The translations under genes and the position numbers were made by a program. Positions 33,354-43,662 of a DNA stretch of 64,000 nt are shown in pieces. Every line of letters starts with the position of its first letter. Position 1 is the stretch's first letter. Source of the stretch: Chloroflexota bacterium (GTDB taxonomy: Bacteria; Chloroflexota; Anaerolineae; Aggregatilineales; Phototrophicaceae); assembly GCA_026707665.1 (NCBI GenBank), contig JAPOWK010000158.1, positions 1 through 64,000 on the forward strand. The letters run 5' to 3'. A model generated the notes under the pieces. It searched no databases. It was not told the DNA's origin and saw only the letters and a list, made by a program, of their open reading frames with translations.

Positions 33354-34679
33354 TCAGGGTCCCAACATATCAGCGACCGATTCGACAGCCTTCTCCAGAG
33401 TAACCTTTATTTCTTTGCCATCACGCAATCGCCGCAGCTTGACGACGCCGGCCTCGATCTCATCGGGACCGGCGATGACGACGACGGGAATGCACTTTTT
33501 GTCAGCATGGGCGAGTTGCCGCCCCAGCTTGCGCTTGCCCAGATAGACCTCGGTATTGATGCCGGCTTCGCGCAATTGAACCCCGATCCGCGCCGAATCG
33601 CGCCGCGTCTCCTCATTGAAGACCGTCACCAGCGCTTGCACCAGCGTGCCACCCAGTTGAGGCGGATAGAGCTTCAGCTCGTCCATCAAGTCGATGATGC
33701 GCTCGATGCCAAAGGAGGTGCCGGTAGTCGGCAGGCTTTGACGGCGGAACATGCCGATCAGATTGTCATAGCGTCCGCCGCCGCTGATGCTGCCTAGATT
33801 TGGCTCGGAGATGACCGTTTCGAATATGGGACCGGTGTAATAGCCGAGCCCGCGCACCATGGTGAAGTCGAAATCGTAGTGTTCGCTAGCGACTGCGGCG
33901 TCGTTCAGCAAGTCAGCCAGCTCCCGCAACTCATCCAAGCCCTTGTCTTCGCTGCCGATTTTCTCGGCGATTAGGTCCAGGCTCTTCTCGCCACTTTCCT
34001 TCGACTGAATCAGGTCCATCATGCGGCTGACCGCTTCGCCGTCGATTCCCCGTTCGATCAGTTCGCCCTTCACGCCGTCGGCGCCAATCTTGTCAAACTT
34101 GTCGACGCTGCGATAGAGATCGGGCAGCTGTTCTAGCGGCACGCCCGAAAACTCGCCGATGGCGGCCAACAATTTTCGGTGATTGATCTTGATCAGGAAT
34201 TGCGGGAAGCCGAGGCGCTTGAGAATCTCGTGCATCATGATCACGATTTCGGCATCGGCGCTCATGCTCGCCACGCCAACCGTGTCGGCGTCGCATTGCC
34301 AGAATTCGCGGTAGCGCCCTCGCTGCGGACGTTCGCCGCGGAAGACCGGCGCGATATGGTATCGCTTGAAGGGCAGGTTGAGTTGGCTTTCGTATTGGCC
34401 CACCACGCGCGCCAGCGGCACCGTCAGATCGTAGCGCATTGCCAGCGGCTCCCGCTTGCTGCGCCCGTGCTGCGCGGTGAAGATCAACTGCTCGGCCTCT
34501 TCGCCATATTTGCCGAATAGCGTCTCATGCAGCTCGAGAATCGGCGTATCGATCGGCTCGAAACCGAAGAGGTGGAAAACGTCCCTGATGATATCGAGAA
34601 CGTAATTGCGCCGCAGCATCGTCTCCGGCAAAAAGTCTCGAAAGCCTTTGGGCGCGCGCGGCGCGATGAACTTGCTCAT
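33354..34679 (-). CDS. hisS: Histidyl-tRNA synthetase
   Basis: A 441-residue class II synthetase. Motif 2 is VFRGERPQRGRYREFWQCD, with MRYDLTVPLAR before it; the His-specific loop GLGYYTGPIFE and motif 3 GTSFGIERI follow. The C-terminal anticodon-binding domain is complete (KLGRQLAHADKKCIP, VKLRRLRDGKEI). It charges tRNA-His. It lies 71 nt after the DinB-like gene on the same strand. Confidence 0.96.
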   Translation of the reverse strand: MSKFIAPRAPKGFRDFLPETMLRRNYVLDIIRDVFHLFGFEPIDTPILELHETLFGKYGEEAEQLIFTAQHGRSKREPLAMRYDLTVPLARVVGQYESQLNLPFKRYHIAPVFRGERPQRGRYREFWQCDADTVGVASMSADAEIVIMMHEILKRLGFPQFLIKINHRKLLAAIGEFSGVPLEQLPDLYRSVDKFDKIGADGVKGELIERGIDGEAVSRMMDLIQSKESGEKSLDLIAEKIGSEDKGLDELRELADLLNDAAVASEHYDFDFTMVRGLGYYTGPIFETVISEPNLGSISGGGRYDNLIGMFRRQSLPTTGTSFGIERIIDLMDELKLYPPQLGGTLVQALVTVFNEETRRDSARIGVQLREAGINTEVYLGKRKLGRQLAHADKKCIPVVVIAGPDEIEAGVVKLRRLRDGKEIKVTLEKAVESVADMLGP

Positions 34680-34750
34680 CAGCCCTCCAAAAGGGACAAT
34701 CGCTGAACACTCGAGACGATGCCGCCCCCGCGTTCAGTGGGAGCTGCGCT

Positions 34751-35347
34751 TCAAGCGGTGGCGGCGCGGGCGGCCAAGGCTTGACGCTTGACGTCTTCAA
34801 TTTGCTCGTAGTGCCCGACCTCGTGCGACAAGCCGAACAAGAAAGCGGCTGGCGCGTTCATCTCGCCGAATCTGGCGGTGAAACGCTCGGATACGTCGCG
34901 GCAGACGCCGAGCAGCGGCGCATCGGGCCAGGTCTCCAGATAGGCATTGCGCATGCGGCGGCTCTCTTCCAAGCGCTGGCGGACCTGCGCTACGGTCGTG
35001 ATATCGCGCCAGGGCGTCTCGTAACGCGGGCGTTCGGATGCCGGCACTCCCCGCGCCAAAAGCGAACTCAAGGCGGCGCCCTCTTCCGAGCTGGCGGTGA
35101 CGTGCGCGATCAGATGCCCGAAATTCCAGCCGATCTCCTCTTCGCCTTCGACGGCAAAGGGATCGTCCGCATTCGGGTCTTCCGGATCAAAGACAATATC
35201 TTCATCCCCGAGCCCATCCAGCTGGCTTAGCAAGAAAACGATGCTCTCGTCGCTGAGCTGTTTCAGCTCGGCGGGTCCGATGTTTTCACGCGCGGCGTAT
35301 TCCATGTAAGTCAAATCGCCATCGCGCATGGGTGAAAAGTCAATCAT
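34751..35347 (-). CDS. DinB-like metal-dependent protein
   Basis: A 198-residue helical protein with the DinB/YfiT pattern: LSQLDGL early, a first metal-binding His in FGHLIAHVTAS and the closing HEVGHYEQIEDVKRQAL. DinB-fold proteins often act as thiol- or detoxification-related transferases. The ATG follows GGGGAG, about 30 nt downstream of a predicted promoter. Probably first gene of the run leading through hisS and malQ to tadA. Confidence 0.75.
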   Translation of the reverse strand: MIDFSPMRDGDLTYMEYAARENIGPAELKQLSDESIVFLLSQLDGLGDEDIVFDPEDPNADDPFAVEGEEEIGWNFGHLIAHVTASSEEGAALSSLLARGVPASERPRYETPWRDITTVAQVRQRLEESRRMRNAYLETWPDAPLLGVCRDVSERFTARFGEMNAPAAFLFGLSHEVGHYEQIEDVKRQALAARAATA

Positions 35348-35384
35348 TTTGGCCGCTCCCCTATTGCTACACTAATGGCTTCTC

Positions 35385-35412
35385 ATTCTACTGATGGTAG
35401 CGAAATAGACAA
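35385..35412 (-). promoter_or_regulatory. Promoter of the DinB-like/hisS run
   Basis: On the minus strand TTGTCT (35412-35407) and TAGAAT (35390-35385) with a 16-nt spacer, about 38 nt before the ATG. Confidence 0.5.
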
Positions 35413-35502
35413 GCTTTCATACAGATCCGCCTGACTCGCGATGGCGTGTGCACAGAGCAATATTAGGTGGGCTCAGAATTGTGAATGGTTCATCCTGGCT
35501 GG

Positions 35503-35531
35503 TTGGTGAATCGCTGGCGCAATGGTAAACT
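35503..35531 (+). promoter_or_regulatory. Promoter of the Fe-S oxidoreductase gene
   Basis: TTGGTG at 35503-35508 and TAAACT at 35526-35531 with a 17-nt spacer; about 43 nt of leader before the ATG at 35581. Confidence 0.55.
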
Positions 35532-35580
35532 GAATCTGTCAGTCTGAGCCGACCATCAGCCCAGAAAGCGCGCGCTCACC

Positions 35581-37602
35581 ATGTTGACAGACGTGGAAAA
35601 GATGCTCTTTATTCTGCTGGCGCTCTTTTCCTTGGGCGCCAGTTTCGCCGGCTTTCGTGAGATGTTCCAAATTATCGGGCGCGGGCAGGGCAAGCTTCGC
35701 CTGGATGGCATCCTCCGCCGTACTCTTCAGGCGCTGGCTGCCTATCTCACGCAGCGCACGACCCTCAAAACTCGCCGGCTGACCAGTTTGCTGCATTGGG
35801 GCGTCGTCCTCGGCTTCACCTATTATTTTTTGATCAACGCTCTTGACCTGCTTATTGGTTTCCTGCCCGGCTTTGAGCGGCAACTGGCTCGCCTGGGATC
35901 TGTCTACGATGCCTATCGTTTCTTGGGCGATGCGCTGAGCATCATCGTTCTGGCCGGCGTCTCTTACTTCGTCTTGCGGCGATTCGCGCTGCCCAACAGA
36001 AAGGCGCTGCAGTTTCAGGACAATGTGCTCTTGCATCCCAAAGTCAAAGCCGGTGGCGTATCCGCTGACTCCTTGATCGTCGCCGTCTTTATCTTGCTGC
36101 ATGTTGGCGCGCGTTTCCTGGGCGAGTCGGTGGCTGTGGCGCAACATGGCTACGATTCGTTCATGCCATTCGCATCTTCCGCGGCGGGCCTATGGTCGAG
36201 CTTGGATATCAACGCGCTGGAAGCGATGCGCCATTTATTCTGGTGGATTGCGCTGGCGGGTATTCTGCTGTTCTTGCCTTACTTCCCGCAGAGCAAACAC
36301 TTGCACCTCTTCATGGCGCCGCTGAATTTCATGACGCGTCCCCAGCGGCGCTCGCTGGGAGCATTGGCGCCACTGGATTTCGAAAACGATGAGATTGAGC
36401 AATTCGGCGCGGCCCGTCTGGAGGATCTGGACAGAACGCATATCCTGGACGGCTTCGCCTGCATCATGTGCAACCGCTGTCAAGATGTCTGCCCAGCTTA
36501 TGTGACCGGCAAGGAACTGTCCCCGGCGGCGTTGGAAGTCAACAAACGTTTCTTAATCAATGAAAATTGGGACGAGCTAGCGAGCGGGGCGGATTCCGGC
36601 TGGACGCTCGCCGGTGGGCTGCTCAGCGAATCGGCGCTTTGGGCGTGCACCGCTTGCGGCGCTTGCATCGACATTTGCCCGGTGGGCAACGAGCCCATGT
36701 TCGATATTCTCGATATCCGGCGCGATGCCGTTCTGATGCGCAGCGAATTCCCGGCGGAATTGCAAGGCGCCTTCAACGGCATGGAACGACAGGGCAATCC
36801 CTGGCAGATTGCTGAGCCGCGCGGCCGCTGGACAGCCGGGCTGGATTTTCCCGTTCCGACGGTCGCAGAGAATCCGAATTTTGATCTGCTCTATTGGACG
36901 GGCTGCGCCGTGAGCTATGATCCGCGCGCGCAGAAGACGGCGCGGGCATTGGTCAAGCTGCTGCACGCGGCCGATGTCAATTTCGTCATCCTGGGCGACG
37001 ATGAAAGCTGCACCGGTGATGTCGCCCGGCGCGCCGGCAACGAGTACCTCTACTATGAGATGGCTTCCGCCAATGTCGAGGCGCTCAATGCGCTCCAACC
37101 CAAGCGCATCGTCGTCACCTGCCCGCACTGCTTGCACAACATCGGCAAAGAATACGATGACTTCGGCGGTCATTTCGAGGTCCTGCATCACAGCGAATTA
37201 ATCAACGAGCTGATCGCCGCCGGGCGGCTGCCGCAAGGGGCGAATGCGGCGCAGTGGAGCAATGTGACATTTCACGATCCCTGTTATCTCGGCCGCCACA
37301 ATGACATCATGGATGCGCCGCGCAATGCTCTCAAGCGTCAGAGCCTTCCGCTGGTGGAGATGGCGCGCAATCGGAAGAATTCCTTTTGCTGTGGCGCGGG
37401 AGGCGCGCAATTCTGGAAGGAAGAGGAGCCGGGCGATCGCAAGGTCAGCAGCGAACGTTTCCAGGAAGCCGCATCAACGGGCGCGAAGACGCTGGCGGTA
37501 GGCTGCCCCTTCTGCATGCGGATGTTTGAAGATGCTCGCGCGGAAGCCGGCGGCGGACCCCAAGTCGCCGATATCGCGGAGATCATCGCTGAAGGCATAT
37601 AG
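35581..37602 (+). CDS. Membrane-bound (Fe-S) oxidoreductase with HdrD-like domains
   Basis: A 673-residue fusion. The N-terminus is a NarI-like five-helix membrane domain that probably binds haem b and quinone. Two [4Fe-4S] sites follow (CIMCNRCQDVCP and CTACGACIDICP). Two CCG domains of the HdrB/HdrD/GlpC type come next (TGCAVSY, CPHCLHN; DPCYLGRHND, CCGAGGAQFW). This architecture matches the ETF:menaquinone oxidoreductases that pass electrons from acyl-CoA or lactate-type donors to quinone. No etf genes are adjacent here. Confidence 0.85.
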   Translation: MLTDVEKMLFILLALFSLGASFAGFREMFQIIGRGQGKLRLDGILRRTLQALAAYLTQRTTLKTRRLTSLLHWGVVLGFTYYFLINALDLLIGFLPGFERQLARLGSVYDAYRFLGDALSIIVLAGVSYFVLRRFALPNRKALQFQDNVLLHPKVKAGGVSADSLIVAVFILLHVGARFLGESVAVAQHGYDSFMPFASSAAGLWSSLDINALEAMRHLFWWIALAGILLFLPYFPQSKHLHLFMAPLNFMTRPQRRSLGALAPLDFENDEIEQFGAARLEDLDRTHILDGFACIMCNRCQDVCPAYVTGKELSPAALEVNKRFLINENWDELASGADSGWTLAGGLLSESALWACTACGACIDICPVGNEPMFDILDIRRDAVLMRSEFPAELQGAFNGMERQGNPWQIAEPRGRWTAGLDFPVPTVAENPNFDLLYWTGCAVSYDPRAQKTARALVKLLHAADVNFVILGDDESCTGDVARRAGNEYLYYEMASANVEALNALQPKRIVVTCPHCLHNIGKEYDDFGGHFEVLHHSELINELIAAGRLPQGANAAQWSNVTFHDPCYLGRHNDIMDAPRNALKRQSLPLVEMARNRKNSFCCGAGGAQFWKEEEPGDRKVSSERFQEAASTGAKTLAVGCPFCMRMFEDARAEAGGGPQVADIAEIIAEGI

Positions 37603-37690
37603 AGTAGCTGACCACGAACCCGTGATTTGCTTCAGCGCCGTGTTTCGTCGCGCGCGCGAATTTATCTCGAATATGGCCGCGGAGGCTGAC

Positions 37691-38278
37691 TTGACGACCT
37701 TTGATTTCACCGAAGTGCCGACGCTGGAAACGGAGCGGCTGCGCTTGCGGCCGATCAGCAGAGCCGACCATGACGATTGGCTGGCGGTCTGGCATAGTCC
37801 GGGCGTGCTCGATTATCTCATCGACTTTGAAGGGGCGCCACAGGACGAGGTCGCCCGTGAGATCATCGACTGGGCGGAACGAATAACCCGCGAAAAATCC
37901 GGGATCCGCTGGGCGATTGCGCTCAAGCCGCAGGACCGCATGATTGGGTCCTGTGGCTTTCATTTGTACGAAAGGCGCCACCGCCGCGCCGAAATTGGCT
38001 ATGAACTGCACTCGGACTACTGGCGTCGCGGCATCATGTCCGAGGCGACGCAAGCCGTGCTGCAATTCTGCTTCGAGCGGCTGGGGGCGCACCGCCTGGA
38101 AGCCGATGTGGTCGAGGGCAATTCCGCCTCCGCTGCGCTGCTCAAAAAAGTGGGCTTCACGCTCGAGGGTGTCTGGCGCGATCGTGTCTTCAAGCGCGGC
38201 GCCTTCCAAAGCCTCTGGCAGTTTGGCTTGCTGGCGCCTGAGTTTCACGCGCGGCAGAAGGCAACGAATCGCGAATGA
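37691..38278 (+). CDS. RimJ/RimL-type GNAT acetyltransferase
   Basis: A 195-residue protein starting with TTG at 37691, which has GGAGG 6 nt upstream; an ATG at 37673 is an alternative. It shows LETERLRLRPISRADHDDW, GSCGFHLYERRHRRAEIGY and GIMSEATQAVLQFCFERLG (acetyl-CoA loop). NSASAALLKKVGFTLEGVWR closes the fold, as in RimJ/RimL-like N-acetyltransferases of ribosomal or small amine substrates. The stop overlaps the next gene (ATGA). Confidence 0.85.
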   Translation: MTTFDFTEVPTLETERLRLRPISRADHDDWLAVWHSPGVLDYLIDFEGAPQDEVAREIIDWAERITREKSGIRWAIALKPQDRMIGSCGFHLYERRHRRAEIGYELHSDYWRRGIMSEATQAVLQFCFERLGAHRLEADVVEGNSASAALLKKVGFTLEGVWRDRVFKRGAFQSLWQFGLLAPEFHARQKATNRE

Positions 38279-40161
38279 ACCGACTCGGCCGGCTGTATCT
38301 GGGCGCGATGGTTGGCCTGCTGCTTTCTGGCTTTGCCTTGGGCGCGCAAAAGCTCAACGCGGACAATCTCTGGCTGGATGAGTTGTATTCGCTTTCCAAT
38401 ATGGGCGTCTTCGCGCAGCCCTACAGCATGCCCGAGGTCGTTGATTCCTTGACCGAGCACAGTCCAAATCACGTGCCGCTCTACTTCTTCCTCGGCGCGC
38501 AGTGGGCGCGTTTCGTCGGCTGGTCACAACTGCCCATGCGCTATCTGTCTCTGCTCTTCGGCATTCTGTTTGTCGCCTGGACTTATCGCTTCGCGGCCGA
38601 TACGCTCGATCGCGGGACCGCGGTACTGGCTGCCACCCTCGTGATGACGAGCGGCTTCATCCTGCTCTATTTTCATGAGATCCGCATGTATACGTTGCTG
38701 CTGTTGCTGCTGCTCATCCATGCCTGGCTTTACTGGCGGCTGAGCGCCAAGGCTGCCTCCGCACGGTGGGAGTGGCTATTCTTTATCTTGACCGCGATCG
38801 CCCAGCTCTATACGCATGTTTTTTCCGTATTCGTTTTTTTTGGCTTTGGCTTCCACCATCTGATTTTCGCGCGCAGAATCAGGCGCTGGCGCGGCATTTT
38901 GCTTGCCTGGATCATCAGCGGCTTGGCTTTCCTGCCCTATGCGCCGGGCTATCTTCGCGGAGCAATGGCCGAACGCACTATTGCTTCGTTGCAGGAGACC
39001 GCCTTGAGCGCGCCGCAGTTGGCAAGAGAACTGGCAAATATCATGGTCAACGGGCATGAACTTCTGTGGCTGCCGTTACTGCTTGTGGCGGGCGTGGCTC
39101 TGTGGAAAGAGCCAGACTTCTGCATCCTGCGACTTCTGGTCATCGGCGCCGGCATCGTTTTGTCCTTGATGCTTTTCAACGAAGTTCTCCCCCTGATCGA
39201 TCAACTTCGATTCCGCTTCTTCTTGGCCGCTATGCCCTTCTTCGCCATTTTCTGCGCTCGTGTTCTTTGGCGTACCGGTCGATTCCGCGTGGTCGCCCTA
39301 CCCTTCTTGCTCTTTTGGATCGCGGGCGGGCTGCAGATTCATGGCTTGGGTGACAGCTGGGGGTATGCCGGCAGGAATACGCTTTTCGTTGACATACCGC
39401 CATTGTATAAATTCGCCGACTCGCTTAATGAGAGCGGGAATGAGCTGGATTTGGTGGTCGGCTTCAGCCGGTCCAAGTTCGTTGACTGGCCCCTGCGGCA
39501 CGGCAAGAGCATCGCTGATTATTACTTCGGCGCCATCTTGAAACTGGATCATACATTTTTCCTGGATCCGTCAGCCGATGGCGAATTGTGGCTGAACATC
39601 AGTCAGCAGTTGGACGACTATCCGTATCTGCTATTGGCATACGAGCCCCATGACCGGTCGCCGGTTTTCGAAGAAGTTGCCGCGGTCATTGAAGCTGAGT
39701 ATGCTGCCTGCGCTGTCATCGTGGAGCAGGCGGATCTGTTCGTAAGGAGATTTGTACACAGCACAATAGCCTGCAACCGCCAATACCAGCCTATCCACTA
39801 CGAGAACGGCATCAAGATCGTGGACAAATTCGGCGGCTATGACGCGGAGCGAGACATTGTCCGTGTGGTAACCGGCTGGGAAGTCGCCGATGAGGCGCAG
39901 CTTGACGACTACAATGTCTCTATTCAAATGATCACGCCCGATTGGCAGAAAGTCGGGCAAACGCCTGACCGGCATTTGCATGACGATGTTCTCAAATGGA
40001 ACGCGGCGGAGATTTCAACTGCCGATTTATCTGCCGGCACATATCGAGTTGTCGTCATATTATACGACCGCCACAGCGGGGCGAAAGTGGCGGGCATCGA
40101 TCAGTCAACGGGAGAAGCGGGCAATATCCTGCCTATCCTCGAATTCAGCGTCCCGCGTTAG
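38275..40161 (+). CDS. GT39-like membrane glycosyltransferase, first tandem copy
   Basis: A 628-residue GT-C type protein. An acidic pair in the first outer loop (NLWLDELYSLSNMG) and an early HVPLYFFLGAQWARFVGWSQ are typical of PMT/ArnT-like lipid-sugar-dependent transferases. About nine transmembrane helices follow. A soluble C-terminal module of roughly 250 residues comes last (YENGIKIVDKFGGYDAER, VTGWEVADEAQLDDYNVSIQ). The next gene is a paralogue along its whole length. The acceptor is unknown, probably a surface protein or polysaccharide. Confidence 0.75.
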   Translation: MNRLGRLYLGAMVGLLLSGFALGAQKLNADNLWLDELYSLSNMGVFAQPYSMPEVVDSLTEHSPNHVPLYFFLGAQWARFVGWSQLPMRYLSLLFGILFVAWTYRFAADTLDRGTAVLAATLVMTSGFILLYFHEIRMYTLLLLLLLIHAWLYWRLSAKAASARWEWLFFILTAIAQLYTHVFSVFVFFGFGFHHLIFARRIRRWRGILLAWIISGLAFLPYAPGYLRGAMAERTIASLQETALSAPQLARELANIMVNGHELLWLPLLLVAGVALWKEPDFCILRLLVIGAGIVLSLMLFNEVLPLIDQLRFRFFLAAMPFFAIFCARVLWRTGRFRVVALPFLLFWIAGGLQIHGLGDSWGYAGRNTLFVDIPPLYKFADSLNESGNELDLVVGFSRSKFVDWPLRHGKSIADYYFGAILKLDHTFFLDPSADGELWLNISQQLDDYPYLLLAYEPHDRSPVFEEVAAVIEAEYAACAVIVEQADLFVRRFVHSTIACNRQYQPIHYENGIKIVDKFGGYDAERDIVRVVTGWEVADEAQLDDYNVSIQMITPDWQKVGQTPDRHLHDDVLKWNAAEISTADLSAGTYRVVVILYDRHSGAKVAGIDQSTGEAGNILPILEFSVPR

Positions 40162-40169
40162 CGACCACC

Positions 40170-42134
40170 ATGGTTCAGATCAAATCGCTGTTCATGAGAC
40201 ATAACGTCATGAAGACTCCTAGCGGCGACATAGCGGGCGAAGCTCGCGCGCGGCCGAATACGCATTTACGCGCCTTGGCTACGATGACGCTGGTCATGCT
40301 ATTCGCTTTTGCCTTGGGCGCGAAAGGCTTGAATGCGGACATCGTCTGGCTGGACGAAATGTTCTCGCTGGGGAATATGGGCGCCTTTGATCCGCCGTAC
40401 AGCCCGCAGGATGTCGTCAATTCCTTAAGAACTTACAGCCCCGATCATGTTCCCTTGTATTTCGTTTTGGGCTCGCAATGGGCGCAGCTCGTCGGTTGGA
40501 CGCAACTGCCCTTGCGTTATCTTTCCCTGCTCTTTGGCGCGCTGCTCATAGCGGCCCTTTTCAGATTCACGGTCGAGGTATTGGGAAAGCGGGCGGCTCT
40601 ACTGGCTGCCATTCTGCTGAGTACAAACGGCTTCGTCATCTTGTATTTCCATGAAGTTCGCATGTACACCTTGCTGTTGCTGATGGCGGTGCTCCATTGT
40701 TGGGTGTACTGGCGTCTCAGCAGTGGACGTCGTGTGAGCTGGCAATCTTGGCTTTTCTTTGTGGCGACGGCGATCGCGGTCATTTATACGCATATCTTCT
40801 CGCTGTATTTCCTTGCCGGGCTCATCATGCAGCATCTCGTCTTTTCGCCGAAATCGCGCCGGTGGCTCGCGATTGTCGCCGGCTGGCTGTTGGCCTTGCT
40901 GACCTTCCTGCCCTATGTCACCGTGTTTTCCCGCGGATTCTTCGGCGTGACCACCAGCGTCAACACCTTGTCCAACGCCTTGACGACGCCTGAATTGGCA
41001 TTAAGCGTGGCTCATGTCCTGGTCAACGACCGGCTCGACCTCTGGATTCCCATCGTGTTTTTGACGGGACTCGCGCTGCGGGCGAAGCGGCAGCCGGCCT
41101 TCCTGCGTCTCCTGTCGATTTTCGTGGGCATGATGCTCACCTTATTCCTGCTGAATGGCGTATTTCGCGTCATTGGCATCAACCGGATGCGCTACTTCCT
41201 TCTCGCGATGCCCTTCTTCGTCATCGTGGTGGCTCATCTGCTGCTGTCGTTTCGCCGTTGGGGCGCCATTGCCATGCTGTTTGTGCTGGTCTGGATGGCC
41301 GGCGGGTATCGCATCTATCAGCTGGCCGAGCGCTGGACCTACGGCGGCCACCATACTTTGCTCATGGAACACCCGCCGCTGCAGCAATTCTCCGATGCGC
41401 TTCGCGGCGCGGCACGCGCGCAGGACTATATGTTTGGCTTTGCGCCGTCGCCGATGATCAACTGGGGGCTCAAGCACGGATGGACCACAGCCGATTATTA
41501 CACCCAAGTTGGACTGGGCATCGACGGCGGCTTTGTCAATGCGCGCCTGCGCGGCGAAGAACTGAGCCAAGATATAGCCGATCGATTGGACAACAATCCC
41601 TTTTTGCTATTCGTTTATGATCCCAGTAACAAGCCAACAGTCTTTGACGACGTGCTTGAGGCGATTCAGGCTGACTACACCAAATGCGAAGTGCTGGTGA
41701 ATCGGGATACGGTGTTTGTTCAGCGCTACGTCTATCATTCGCTTGCTTGCGATCGCGTACACCAGCCTATCGTCTATGACAACGGGATCAAAATTGTCGA
41801 CAGATTCGGCGATTACCGGGCGGACAAGGAGTCCATACGCGTTGTGACTGGCTGGGAAGTCGCCGATGAAGCGCAGCTCGATCAATACAATGTGTCCATC
41901 CAGCTGCTCACGAGTGACGGCGCGAACGTCCGCCAGACGGACCGGCATCTCTATGATGAAATACTCAAATGGTACGTGGCCGAGATGTCAACTGAAGGTC
42001 TGCATCCGGGGGAATACCGCGTCGTGGTCATCCTCTACGACCGCTACAGCAAGGCGAAAGTCAACGGCGCCGACCTCACTAGCGGCTTAAGCGCCAAGAT
42101 TCATCCCGTTATACAATTCGAGATTGAAGCATAG
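40170..42134 (+). CDS. GT39-like membrane glycosyltransferase, second tandem copy
   Basis: A 654-residue paralogue of the preceding protein. It shares the catalytic loop (DIVWLDEMFSLGNMG), DHVPLYFVLGSQWAQLVGWT, FHEVRMYTLLLLMAVLHCW and the C-terminal module (DNGIKIVDRFGDYRADKES, VTGWEVADEAQLDQYNVSIQ). The ATG at 40170 lies 9 nt after the first copy's stop; ATGs at 40194 and 40209 are possible. Tandem duplication is the simplest origin. Confidence 0.75.
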   Translation: MVQIKSLFMRHNVMKTPSGDIAGEARARPNTHLRALATMTLVMLFAFALGAKGLNADIVWLDEMFSLGNMGAFDPPYSPQDVVNSLRTYSPDHVPLYFVLGSQWAQLVGWTQLPLRYLSLLFGALLIAALFRFTVEVLGKRAALLAAILLSTNGFVILYFHEVRMYTLLLLMAVLHCWVYWRLSSGRRVSWQSWLFFVATAIAVIYTHIFSLYFLAGLIMQHLVFSPKSRRWLAIVAGWLLALLTFLPYVTVFSRGFFGVTTSVNTLSNALTTPELALSVAHVLVNDRLDLWIPIVFLTGLALRAKRQPAFLRLLSIFVGMMLTLFLLNGVFRVIGINRMRYFLLAMPFFVIVVAHLLLSFRRWGAIAMLFVLVWMAGGYRIYQLAERWTYGGHHTLLMEHPPLQQFSDALRGAARAQDYMFGFAPSPMINWGLKHGWTTADYYTQVGLGIDGGFVNARLRGEELSQDIADRLDNNPFLLFVYDPSNKPTVFDDVLEAIQADYTKCEVLVNRDTVFVQRYVYHSLACDRVHQPIVYDNGIKIVDRFGDYRADKESIRVVTGWEVADEAQLDQYNVSIQLLTSDGANVRQTDRHLYDEILKWYVAEMSTEGLHPGEYRVVVILYDRYSKAKVNGADLTSGLSAKIHPVIQFEIEA

Positions 42135-42172
42135 CCAAGCCAATGCGACTTGGTTTACGCTGCTCCGCTGAA

Positions 42173-43570
42173 CTAGATGTTGAGGAAGTGCCCCTCCAAG
42201 CCATGTGCCGCCTCCTTGAGCGCCTCGCTCAGGGTGGGGTGGGCGTGAACGTTGCGGGCGATTTCGGCCGGCGTTAACTCGGCTGCGCGCGCCAAGGTGA
42301 GTTCCGGTAACAGCTCGGTGACATCAGGGCCGATCATGTGGGCGCCCAGGATCTCGCCGTACTTCGAGTCGCTAATCAGCTTGACGAAGCCGGCCGCATC
42401 ACCCATGCCTCTGGCTTTTCCATTCGCCTGAAAGGGGAACTTGGCCACATTGATTTCGAAACCACGCGCTTTCGCCCCTTCTTCGGTATAGCCGAAGCTG
42501 GCGACTTGCGGCTGGCAGTAGGTCGCGCGCGGCATCATATCAAAATCAAGGGTGATAGAAGGCGCGCCGGCGATGTTCTCAGCGGCGACCACACCCATCG
42601 TCTCAGCGACATGCGCCAGCATCAGCTTGGCGGTCACATCGCCGATGGCGTAAATGTTGGGGACATTGGTCTGCATCTTGTCGTTGACCTCAATTCCCCC
42701 GGATTCATTGAGTTCCACGCCCAGATTTTCCAGCCCATAGCCTTCGACCCGCGGCTGGAAGCCGATTGCCTGCAAAACACGCTCCGCTCGCAGCGTCACC
42801 GGCGCGCCATCGGCAGAAGTCACCACGACCGAAACGCCGTCGCCAATTTCTTCAATCGAGTCGACGCGCGCGCCCGTCATCAGCTTGATGCCGAGTTTGT
42901 TGAAGGCTTTGGCCAGTTCGGCGCTGACTTCCGGATCCTCGAGCGGGAGGATGCGGTCGAGGAATTCGACCATCGTTACATCGACGCCATAGTTGCGCAT
43001 GATGTAGGCGAACTCCACACCGACCGCGCCGGCGCCGGCGATGATGACGCTGGCCGGCAATTCGTCTTCCATGATTTGCTCTTCGTATGTGACCACCCGC
43101 TCGCTTAGCGCCGTTCCGGGGAGCAGCTTCGTCGAGGCGCCGGTCGCAATGATCAGATTCTTGAAGCGCAAATCTTCATGATCGCCGCTGTTGAGTTCGA
43201 CGCGCAGGCTGTTTGCATCTTCAATGGTCGCCCAGCCCTCAAACGACTTAATCTTGTTCTTTCGCATCAGGAATTGCACGCCCTTCGTCAAGCCATTGGC
43301 GACGCGGCGGCTGCGTTTATATGCCGCCCCGTAATCGAGCGTGATGTCTCCCTTGATGCCGAAAGTTTTCGCTTCATGGTTCAAGAGGTAAGCCAACTCC
43401 GCATTGCGCAGCAGCGCTTTGGAAGGGATGCAGCCGACATTCAAGCAGACGCCGCCCCAATACTTCTTCTCGACGATCGCGGTTGACAGCCCCAGCTGGC
43501 TGGCGCGAATGGCGCCGACATATCCGCCGGGACCGGCCCCAAGTACGACAACATCGAATTCGTGTGCCAT
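42173..43570 (-). CDS. lpdA: Dihydrolipoyl dehydrogenase
   Basis: A 465-residue flavoprotein. The FAD motif is [20 protein letters not shown] and the redox disulfide lies in [16 protein letters not shown]. Also present are the NAD motif [20 protein letters not shown], a second FAD motif ([17 protein letters not shown]) and the active-site [10 protein letters not shown]. It is the E3 component of 2-oxoacid dehydrogenase complexes or the glycine cleavage system; no E1 or E2 genes are close by. Confidence 0.95.
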   Translation of the reverse strand: MAHEFDVVVLGAGPGGYVGAIRASQLGLSTAIVEKKYWGGVCLNVGCIPSKALLRNAELAYLLNHEAKTFGIKGDITLDYGAAYKRSRRVANGLTKGVQFLMRKNKIKSFEGWATIEDANSLRVELNSGDHEDLRFKNLIIATGASTKLLPGTALSERVVTYEEQIMEDELPASVIIAGAGAVGVEFAYIMRNYGVDVTMVEFLDRILPLEDPEVSAELAKAFNKLGIKLMTGARVDSIEEIGDGVSVVVTSADGAPVTLRAERVLQAIGFQPRVEGYGLENLGVELNESGGIEVNDKMQTNVPNIYAIGDVTAKLMLAHVAETMGVVAAENIAGAPSITLDFDMMPRATYCQPQVASFGYTEEGAKARGFEINVAKFPFQANGKARGMGDAAGFVKLISDSKYGEILGAHMIGPDVTELLPELTLARAAELTPAEIARNVHAHPTLSEALKEAAHGLEGHFLNI

Positions 43571-43662
43571 GAAATGTGTTCTCCTGCCCGCCGTGGATCT
43601 CCCAGTCGCGCTAGTCTACCGCAGCGCCCTACAAAATGAAGAGGGGCTGTTTAGCCGGAATC

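Noticed and set aside
42338..43108. A 256-codon plus-strand frame
   Set aside because: Antisense to lpdA, which has all its FAD, NAD and disulfide motifs.
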